Below, piece by piece: positions 58,371 through 64,000 of a stretch of 64,000 nt of DNA (position 1 is the first letter of the stretch; each line of letters opens with the position of its first letter). Position numbers and translations under genes: made by a program. The notes beneath the pieces are model-generated. The model worked only from the letters and a program-made list of their open reading frames with translations, ran no database searches and was not told the origin of the DNA. This DNA comes from VRUE01 sp035693025. GTDB lineage: Bacteria > Actinomycetota > Thermoleophilia > Solirubrobacterales > 70-9. The stretch covers positions 62,001-126,000 of the forward strand of contig DASSHI010000001.1 of assembly GCA_035693025.1 (NCBI GenBank), given 5' to 3'.

Positions 58371-59587
58371 AAAGCGAGGGGGCTTCCGCTCCGGCGTCGA
58401 GCGCCGGCAGTCGAATGAACATCCTCAGCGGCGAGTCCCTGCGGCGCCTCGTCCAGGGTGACCTCGCGTCTGCCCGCGTCGTCCTCGGCCTCGCCCTGAT
58501 CTGGATCATCTTCCAGTCTCAGAACGACCGCTTTCTCTCCGCCGAGAACCTGACCAACCTGATGCTGCAGATCACGGCGATCGGCCTGATCTCGGTCGGC
58601 ATCGTCTATGTCCTGCTGCTCGGCGAGATCGATCTCTCGGTGGGGGCCGTCAGCGGCCTCGCCGCGGGGGTGATGGCGGTCCTCAACGTCAAGCACGGCT
58701 GGAACCCCTATCTGGCGATCGTCGCGGCCATCCTGGTCGGCGTCGCGATCGGCCTGCTGCAAGGCTCGCTCTTCAGTCGCTTCGTCATTCCCTCCTTCGT
58801 CGTCACCCTGGCCGGCTTGTTGGCATGGCAAGGGGCTCTGCTGCAGGTGCTCGGCTCCACCGGGTCGCTCAACCTCACCGATCCCAAAATCACCGGGCTG
58901 GCGAACACCTTCTACTCCGACGCGGTGGGCTGGATCTTCTGCGCGATCGTCATAGCCACGTACGCGGCCGTGGTACTGCTCGGCCATCGGCGCCGGGTGG
59001 CGGCAGGGCTCGCCGGCGAGAGCGTGCCGGCACTCGCGCTCCGGGTGGTGTTCGTCGCAGCGATCGCGATCGTCGCCGTGGCGATTCTCAACTCCGATCG
59101 CGGCGTCCCCCTCGCGGTCCTGATCCTGCTCGCCTTCGTCATCGGCATGGAGTACGTCGTCAAGCGCACCCGTTTCGGCCGCCACGTCTACGCCGTCGGT
59201 GGCAACGCCGAGGCGGCCAGGCGAGCCGGCATCCGGGTCAACGGCGTGCGCGTGGCGGTCTTCGCGATCTCCGGCTCGATGGCGGCGATCGGCGGCATCA
59301 TGGCGGCCTCGCGCCTGCTCGCGGTCAACCAGGGGTCGGGCGGCAGCGAACTGCTGCTGCTTGCGATCGCCGGCCCGGTGATCGCGGGGACCAGCCTCTT
59401 CGGCGGACGCGGATCGGTCTGGACGGCGCTGCTCGGCGCCCTCGTGATCGGGTCGATCTCCAACGGCATGGACCTGCTGGCGCTCTCCTCGGCGGTCAAG
59501 TTCATGGTCACCGGCGGGGTGCTCCTGCTCGCTGTGCTGGTCGACGCGATCGCACGCCAGCAGCGCCAGGCGGCGGGTCGAGTGTAG
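58367..59587 (+). CDS. XylH/RbsC-like sugar ABC permease
   Basis: 406 residues with ten or so membrane segments. Typical blocks: 'NLMLQITAIGLISVGIVYVL', 'GEIDLSVGAVSGLAAGVMAV', 'RFVIPSFVVTLAGLLAWQGA', 'AVGGNAEAARRAGIRVNGVR' (EAA-like ATPase contact) and 'VAGTSLFGGRGSVWTALLGA'. Ends the importer operon. Two more helices than RbsC put it with XylH. Confidence 0.85.
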   Translation: MKSEGASAPASSAGSRMNILSGESLRRLVQGDLASARVVLGLALIWIIFQSQNDRFLSAENLTNLMLQITAIGLISVGIVYVLLLGEIDLSVGAVSGLAAGVMAVLNVKHGWNPYLAIVAAILVGVAIGLLQGSLFSRFVIPSFVVTLAGLLAWQGALLQVLGSTGSLNLTDPKITGLANTFYSDAVGWIFCAIVIATYAAVVLLGHRRRVAAGLAGESVPALALRVVFVAAIAIVAVAILNSDRGVPLAVLILLAFVIGMEYVVKRTRFGRHVYAVGGNAEAARRAGIRVNGVRVAVFAISGSMAAIGGIMAASRLLAVNQGSGGSELLLLAIAGPVIAGTSLFGGRGSVWTALLGALVIGSISNGMDLLALSSAVKFMVTGGVLLLAVLVDAIARQQRQAAGRV

Positions 59588-59631
59588 ACAACACAGCGCG
59601 ACGACTCACGTTTTGTGCTACGGTGACGCAC

Positions 59632-59913
59632 ATGGACTCGGTCGGCGTTCGCGAACTGCGGCAAAACCTCTCTCTCTACTTGCGAGAAGTGAAGGAAGGC
59701 GACAGCTTTCGAGTCACCGAGCGGGGGCGCGAGGTGGCTCGGCTCGTGCCGGCTGGGCCTGCGGATTCCCCGATCGCCCGGTTGGTCGCCGAGCGAGGGG
59801 CGACGATGCCGAAGGTCGACTTGGTCGCTTTGGCTAAGGACTCCGAGTTGCCGTCCGCCGTGGGACCGCCGAGCAGTGTGATCCTCGACGAACTACGGGA
59901 AGAGCGGCTATAG
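59632..59913 (+). CDS. Phd/YefM-like antitoxin
   Basis: 93 residues. The N-terminal fold 'MDSVGVRELRQNLSLYLREV' and 'GDSFRVTERGREVARLVPAG' is the Phd/VapB DNA-binding start. The C-terminal tail with 'VILDELREERL' would bind the toxin. Followed directly by a PIN-domain gene, forming a second toxin-antitoxin pair in this window. Confidence 0.85.
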   Translation: MDSVGVRELRQNLSLYLREVKEGDSFRVTERGREVARLVPAGPADSPIARLVAERGATMPKVDLVALAKDSELPSAVGPPSSVILDELREERL

Positions 59914-59930
59914 CGAGCCGGATTGCATAT

Positions 59931-60308
59931 TTGGATACCTCGGCATACGTGAAGTTGCCGCTTCGCGAGGCGGAGAAAGATGCTCTGCTTCTTGAGCTGG
60001 TCGAGTGGGAGGGGTTTGCTTCGAGCAGTCTCTTGGGGGTCGAGTCACTCCGCGCCTGTGCTCGTTATGGGCCCAAATACGAATACGCCGCCCGGGAATG
60101 GATGGAGGGTCTAGCGCTGTTACCCATTGACGACGGGGTGCTCGATATCGCAGCCGAACTGGAGCCCGCTGGACTGCGAAGCCTCGACGCGCTGCATCTG
60201 GCCACCGCCATCTCCCTCGGGAACGAGCTCGGTGTTTTTTTTACCTATGACGACCGTCTCGCGCGAGCCGCCGAAGAAAATGGCCTGACGGTCGCCCAGC
60301 CTGCCTGA
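59931..60308 (+). CDS. PIN-domain toxin with no canonical start
   Basis: 125 residues if started at TTG 59931. The PIN acids are Asp in 'LDTSAYVKLPL', Glu in 'SSLLGVESLRA', Asp in 'LRSLDALHLATAI' and Asp in 'FFTYDDRLARAAEENG'. The family normally begins 'M-I-A-Y-L-D-T-S'; here the reading frame before TTG is 'RIAYLDTS', with ATT (59922) or ATA (59910, overlapping the antitoxin TAG) as the only upstream options. So translation either uses a rare start or is coupled to the antitoxin. Gene is RNase-type toxin partner of 59632. Confidence 0.75.
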   Translation: MDTSAYVKLPLREAEKDALLLELVEWEGFASSSLLGVESLRACARYGPKYEYAAREWMEGLALLPIDDGVLDIAAELEPAGLRSLDALHLATAISLGNELGVFFTYDDRLARAAEENGLTVAQPA

Positions 60309-60314
60309 CGGCGC

Positions 60315-61274
60315 TCAGCGGCCGACCAGCAGCGAGGCGCCGATCGCCCCGCCGAGGTCGCCGAGCGCGGCGACGCGGACCGCCGGGGGGCGCTCGTCGA
60401 CGAAGAGGTGCTTACCCATCTCCGCGCTGAGCATGTCCATGTAGCGGTCGCCGAAGCGGATGCCGAGGCCGCCGCCGATGACGATCGCTTCGGGGTCGAG
60501 CAGGTTCACCGCCGAGGCGATGCCGGTTCCGAGCGCCTCGATCGCGCGGTCGATCAGCTTCCTCGCCAACTCGTCGCCGTGGTCGATCGCACGCTCCCAG
60601 ATGCCGCTGGTGAGGCGCGGTTTGCCGTGCTTCTCCATCAGGTTGAAGAGGTCGGTCTTGCGACCCTCCTTCTGCTCGCGCCGCGCCTCCGCTTCCATCG
60701 CGGCCCGGCCTGCGTAGGCCTCCATGCAGCCCTTGCGCCCGCAGGGGCACCTGGCCCCGCCGCGCTTGACGACCATGTGGCCGATCTCGCCGGCGGCGCC
60801 GCGGCCGAGCCAGGGCTTGCCGTCGAGGACGAGCCCGCCGCCGACCCCCGTTCCCCAGAAGACCCCGATCAGGCTCCGGAACTCGCGCCCGGCGCCGAGC
60901 TGGAACTCCGCTTCGGTGGCCACCTGGACGTCGTTGCCGATCCGCACCGGAGTGCCCAGCGCCGTCGCGAGGGTCTCGCCGAGCGGGAAGCTCCCTTCCC
61001 AGTCAGGCAGGTTACGGGCCGTGGAGACGACCCCGGTCTTCTCGTCGGCGTCCCCGGGTGAGCCGACGCCGATCCCGGCTAGGTCCTCGGGCTCGATCCC
61101 CGCGGCCGAGGTGGCTTCGCGCAGCGCTTCCTCCATCGCCCTGGCGACGTCCGCCGGGCCGCCCGAGGCGGGGGTGGGTCGCCGCGCTTCGCCGCTCACC
61201 TTCCCGCCGGCGTCGACGACCGCGGTCTGGATCTTGGTCCCGCCGAGATCGATGCCGCCGCGCAGATCGCTCAC
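60315..61274 (-). CDS. glk: ROK-family glucokinase
   Basis: 319 residues, GTG start at 61274. ATP-phosphate motif 'GGIDLGGTKIQTAVVD', ROK central 'VFWGTGVGGGLVLDG', ROK zinc-site 'CPCGRKGCMEAYAGRAAMEA', 'EAIVIGGGLGIRFGD'. It phosphorylates glucose with ATP in the cytoplasm. It lies 40 bases after the PIN gene end (convergent), and may serve the sugar importer at 56447. A repressor-type ROK would have an N-terminal helix-turn-helix; none is present. Confidence 0.88.
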   Translation of the reverse strand: MSDLRGGIDLGGTKIQTAVVDAGGKVSGEARRPTPASGGPADVARAMEEALREATSAAGIEPEDLAGIGVGSPGDADEKTGVVSTARNLPDWEGSFPLGETLATALGTPVRIGNDVQVATEAEFQLGAGREFRSLIGVFWGTGVGGGLVLDGKPWLGRGAAGEIGHMVVKRGGARCPCGRKGCMEAYAGRAAMEAEARREQKEGRKTDLFNLMEKHGKPRLTSGIWERAIDHGDELARKLIDRAIEALGTGIASAVNLLDPEAIVIGGGLGIRFGDRYMDMLSAEMGKHLFVDERPPAVRVAALGDLGGAIGASLLVGR

Positions 61275-61286
61275 GATCGTCAGTCT

Positions 61287-61877
61287 ATGCCGCGAATGGC
61301 TTCCGGTTGGCGACTCTGGTGGCTCAAGCGGCGCTGGTATGAGCGCAACCGCCGGCCGTTGCGGCGCTGGTGGCTGGCGCGGCATGCTGCCCGGGGCGGA
61401 TTCTTCATCCGCCAGCCGGTCGAGGGCGAGCTGCTCGAGGCGCTCGACCAGGGCCGCCTGAGGATCGGCGAGGGAACGCTGCTCGAGCCGGGCTGCTGGC
61501 TGACCCTGGCGCCGGAGGCGCGGATCGAGATCGGGGCGGGCTGCTTCCTGAACCGCAACACGATGCTGGCCGCTCACGAGTCGATCGAGATCGGCGATCA
61601 TACGATGTTCGCCAACGGCTGCTTCGTCGGCGACGCCGAGCACCGCTTCGACGACCCCGACGAACCGATCACCTGGCAGGGCTTCACCAGCAAGGGGCCG
61701 GTCAGGATCGGCGCCAACTGCTGGTTCGGGGTCAATTGCGCGGTGACCAGCGGGGTGACGATCGGCGAGCGCTGCGTGATCGGCGCAAATTCCGTTGTCA
61801 CCAAGGACATCCCGCCAGGCTCGATCGTGGCTGGAGCTCCCGCGCGGGTGATCCGCGCGATCGAGTTTCAGCGCTAA
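61287..61877 (+). CDS. Hexapeptide-repeat (left-handed beta-helix) acyltransferase
   Basis: 196 residues. Basic N-terminal tail (about 40 residues, RRWYERNRRPLRRW). Then hexapeptide repeats with I/L/V-G-x4 periodicity: 'RIEIGAGCFLNRNT', 'SIEIGDHTMFANGCFVG', 'VRIGANCWFGVNCAVTSG', 'VTIGERCVIGANSVV', ending 'DIPPGSIVAGAPARVIRAIE'. This is the maltose/galactoside O-acetyltransferase type (WbbJ-like), which moves an acetyl group to a sugar or nucleotide sugar. It is divergent from glk. Confidence 0.8.
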   Translation: MPRMASGWRLWWLKRRWYERNRRPLRRWWLARHAARGGFFIRQPVEGELLEALDQGRLRIGEGTLLEPGCWLTLAPEARIEIGAGCFLNRNTMLAAHESIEIGDHTMFANGCFVGDAEHRFDDPDEPITWQGFTSKGPVRIGANCWFGVNCAVTSGVTIGERCVIGANSVVTKDIPPGSIVAGAPARVIRAIEFQR

Positions 61878-61971
61878 GAGCGTCCTAGCTGCGCGCGAAA
61901 TGTCACAGAAGCGCCAGGGGTCGTGCCTATAATCCAGTCGAGGCCGTGACCCGACCGGGCATGGACCGCCA

Positions 61972-62859
61972 ATGAACCTCGTAGCCACCGAGCCTTCTCA
62001 TGCAGCAGCAGGCGTGCAGCTCGTCCGCGCCAAGGACGAGCTGCGCCCGATCCTCGCCGCCGCGCGGGCAGAGGGTCGCTCGATCGGCCTGGTGCCGACG
62101 ATGGGCTACCTGCACGACGGGCACGTCTCGCTGCTGCGCGCCGCCCGCGCGGAGTGCGATCTGGTCGTGATGAGCCTCTTCGTCAACCCGACCCAGTTCG
62201 GGCCCGGCGAGGACCTCGACCGCTACCCGCGCGACGAGGAGCGCGACGCCGAGCTGGCCGCCGAGGCCGGGGTCGACCTGATCTACGCGCCGCCGGTCGC
62301 GGAGGTCTACCCGGACGGCTTCGCGACGACGGTCGAAGTTGGGGGGCTGACCGAGGTTCTCTGCGGCGACCCGGCGCGGCGCGGCGCGGGGCACTTCCGC
62401 GGCGTCACCACGGTCGTCGCCAAGCTCTTCAACACGATCCAGCCCGACACCGCCTACTTCGGCCAGAAGGATGCCCAGCAGGTGGCGGTTCTTCGCCGCA
62501 TGGTGCGCGACCTCGACATCCCGGTGCGGATCGAGGCGCTGCCGATCGTGCGCGAGCCCGACGGCCTGGCGATGAGCTCGCGCAACGCCTACCTGGCCGC
62601 CGCGGATCGCGAGCGTGCGACGGCGCTCTCGCGGGCGCTGGTCGAGGTGGAGCGGGTCGCGCGCGGGGAGTCTCTGGCCGCCGGGCTCGAGGCCGGGCGA
62701 CGTGTGCTCGACGAAGCGGGGATCGAGCCGGAGTACCTGGAGGCTCGCGACCCGGAGAACCTGCAGGAGCTGGAGGAGCTGAACGGTCCGGCTCTGGTCG
62801 CACTCGCCGCGCAGGTAGGTGGCGCGCGACTGATCGACAACGCCTTGATACAGCCGTGA
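61972..62859 (+). CDS. panC: Pantothenate synthetase
   Basis: 295 residues. 'GLVPTMGYLHDGHVSLLRAA' (nucleotidyl-transfer HxGH), 'MSLFVNPTQFGPGEDLDRYP', 'FGQKDAQQVAVLRRMVRDLD', 'DGLAMSSRNAYLAAADRERA' (S-S-R-N). Joins pantoate and beta-alanine with ATP. First gene of panC-panD-panB. Starts 95 bases after the acyltransferase. Confidence 0.95.
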   Translation: MNLVATEPSHAAAGVQLVRAKDELRPILAAARAEGRSIGLVPTMGYLHDGHVSLLRAARAECDLVVMSLFVNPTQFGPGEDLDRYPRDEERDAELAAEAGVDLIYAPPVAEVYPDGFATTVEVGGLTEVLCGDPARRGAGHFRGVTTVVAKLFNTIQPDTAYFGQKDAQQVAVLRRMVRDLDIPVRIEALPIVREPDGLAMSSRNAYLAAADRERATALSRALVEVERVARGESLAAGLEAGRRVLDEAGIEPEYLEARDPENLQELEELNGPALVALAAQVGGARLIDNALIQP

Positions 62860-62887
62860 AGGCTCGAACCCAAGAGGAGAACTCCTG

Positions 62888-63283
62888 ATGCAGAGGCAGA
62901 TGCTCAAGTCCAAGATCCACCGGGCGACGGTGACCGACTGCGACGTCGACTACGTCGGCAGCATCACGGTCGATACCGAGCTGATGGCGCAGGCCGACCT
63001 GATCACCAACGAGCAGGTCCACGTCTGGGACGTCGACAACGGCGCCCGTTTCGTCACCTACGTGATCGACGGCGAGCCCGGCTCGGGGACGATCCAGGTC
63101 AACGGCGCCGCGGCTCACCTGACCGAGCCAGGCCACAAGGTCATCGTCGCCTCCTTCGGCGCCTACGACGAGCGCGACCTGGAGGCCTACGCTCCGGTGG
63201 TGGTCCACGTCGACGACGACAACGCAAGCATCGCCGTCGACAGCCACCCGGAGGTGCTGCTCTCAGCGGGGGCGATCGCATGA
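62888..63283 (+). CDS. panD: Aspartate 1-decarboxylase precursor
   Basis: 131 residues. The self-cleavage site is Gly24-Ser25 in 'CDVDYVGSITVDTEL', which makes the pyruvoyl group. Other residues: 'VHVWDVDNGARFVTYVIDG', 'GSGTIQVNGAAAHL'. Makes beta-alanine for panC. 28 bases after panC; stop overlaps panB (ATGA). Confidence 0.95.
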   Translation: MQRQMLKSKIHRATVTDCDVDYVGSITVDTELMAQADLITNEQVHVWDVDNGARFVTYVIDGEPGSGTIQVNGAAAHLTEPGHKVIVASFGAYDERDLEAYAPVVVHVDDDNASIAVDSHPEVLLSAGAIA

Positions 63284-64000
63284 GCGCCGCCGAGCGAAGG
63301 CCGGTCACCCTGCCCCGCCTGGCCGAGATGAAGGCGGCGGGCGAACCGATCGTCATGGTCACCGCCTATGACTACCCCTCGGCGCGGGTGGCCGAGGAGG
63401 CCGGCGTCGACCTCGTCCTCGTCGGCGACACGGCGGCGATGGTCGTGCTCGGCTATCCCGGCACCGAGCCTGTCTCGATGGAGGAGATGATCATGCTCGG
63501 CAAGGCCGTCCGCCGTGGCACCGAGACCGCGCTGATGGTCGGCGACATGCCGATGGGCAGCTATGAGGCGAGCAACGAGCTCGCCGTGCAGAGCGCCCAG
63601 CGCCTGGTCAAGGAGACCGGCTGCCAGGTCGTCAAGCTCGAGGCGGGGGGGACCTCGGTCGAGCGCGCCCGGGCGATCGTCCGGGCCGGGATCCCGGTGA
63701 TGGGCCACGTCGGGCTCACCCCGCAGACCGCGACCGCCCTGGGCGGCTACAAGACGCAGGGCAAGACGGCGCAGGGGGCGATCCAGCTGTTCGAGGACGC
63801 GCTGGCGCTGCAGTCGGTCGGCTGCTTCGCCGTCGTCTTCGAGGCGGTCCCGGCGGCGATCGCCGAGGAACTCGCCGCGCGTCTCGAGATCCCCGCGATC
63901 GGGATCGGCGCGGGCCCGGCGACCGCCGGCCAGGTGCTCGTCTACCACGACCTGCTGGGGATAACGACCGGCCGGGTGCCCAAATTCGTCAAGCGCTACG
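63280..64000 (+). CDS. panB: Ketopantoate hydroxymethyltransferase, 3'-truncated by the window edge
   Basis: First 240 residues. Key motifs: 'IVMVTAYDYPSARVAEEAGV', 'LVLVGDTAAMVVLGYPGTEP' (Mg-site Asp), 'MVGDMPMGSYEASNELAVQS', 'GHVGLTPQTATALGGYKTQG'. Transfers a one-carbon unit to ketoisovalerate, the first step to pantothenate. Its catalytic Glu ('FEAVPAAIAEELAARL') is present. The rest lies beyond base 64000. Confidence 0.95.
   Translation, partial: MSAAERRPVTLPRLAEMKAAGEPIVMVTAYDYPSARVAEEAGVDLVLVGDTAAMVVLGYPGTEPVSMEEMIMLGKAVRRGTETALMVGDMPMGSYEASNELAVQSAQRLVKETGCQVVKLEAGGTSVERARAIVRAGIPVMGHVGLTPQTATALGGYKTQGKTAQGAIQLFEDALALQSVGCFAVVFEAVPAAIAEELAARLEIPAIGIGAGPATAGQVLVYHDLLGITTGRVPKFVKRY

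Overview
The window is a GC-rich (roughly 70%) bacterial chromosome segment with very tight gene packing, many 4-base ATGA/GTGA start-stop overlaps and frequent GTG starts. A split-coenzyme/F420-type DUF385 protein, a GT87 membrane glycosyltransferase, an mraZ-led division cluster and the style of the secreted proteins suggest an actinobacterium of the Thermoleophilia/Solirubrobacterales type. That placement is inference; no rRNA gene is present to settle it.

Region by region. 0-8.2 kb: the end of a LuxR/MalT-like regulator, a Baeyer-Villiger-type flavin monooxygenase, an unusual GNAT protein, a small cupin, an M28 peptidase and a GT1 glycosyltransferase, with two decayed genes between them. 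Three of these genes carry the same promoter with a TGGCCA-GG-TGGCC(A/G) element. 8.2-11.2 kb: an accessory patch with a tRNA 3' fragment, a VapBC-like toxin-antitoxin pair, two orphan membrane proteins and a damaged PPOX-family gene. 11.1-14.7 kb: PAP2 phosphatase, DUF385 protein, GT87 enzyme, and a TetR regulator divergent from a cupin gene.

14.7-25.1 kb (minus strand) is the first highlight. A tRNA-Thr(UGU)-like gene starts a strictly coupled operon: ArgRS-like synthetase, fused aminodeoxychorismate synthase PabA-PabB, GNAT acetyltransferase, HDAC/acetylpolyamine-amidohydrolase-like deacetylase, AroQ chorismate mutase, cytochrome P450 and a SidA/IucD-like N-monooxygenase. A PQQ-type propeller lipoprotein follows. 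This looks like an undescribed biosynthetic cluster built on 4-amino-4-deoxychorismate with its own tRNA and synthetase paralogue.

28.3-34.9 kb is the second highlight. A cobalamin riboswitch precedes two exported DUF4430-type proteins, EcfT, a fused EcfA-EcfA' ATPase, and an ECF S component fused to an extracellular alpha/alpha-toroid. DUF4430 and the toroid correspond to the beta and alpha domains of animal transcobalamin/intrinsic factor, so the operon looks like a bacterial B12 capture-and-import machine made from the same two folds.

35-46.8 kb: nitroreductase, GlpD, a Rho paralogue without a P-loop, a CpsB-like phosphatase, a PfkB kinase, a DUF192-glycosyltransferase fusion, and a response regulator/sensor-less kinase/Tad secretion operon without a pilin. 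46.8-53.4 kb: division and wall genes mraZ-rsmH-ftsL-ftsI-murE-(16-codon ORF)-mraY, with MraZ boxes at the promoter and no murF. 53.4-64 kb: uvrA, a xylose-type ABC importer, a second toxin-antitoxin pair, a ROK glucokinase, a hexapeptide acyltransferase, and panC-panD-panB (the last cut by the window edge). A roughly 120-base palindromic element occurs twice, once inside the ecfA coding sequence and once between ftsI and murE.
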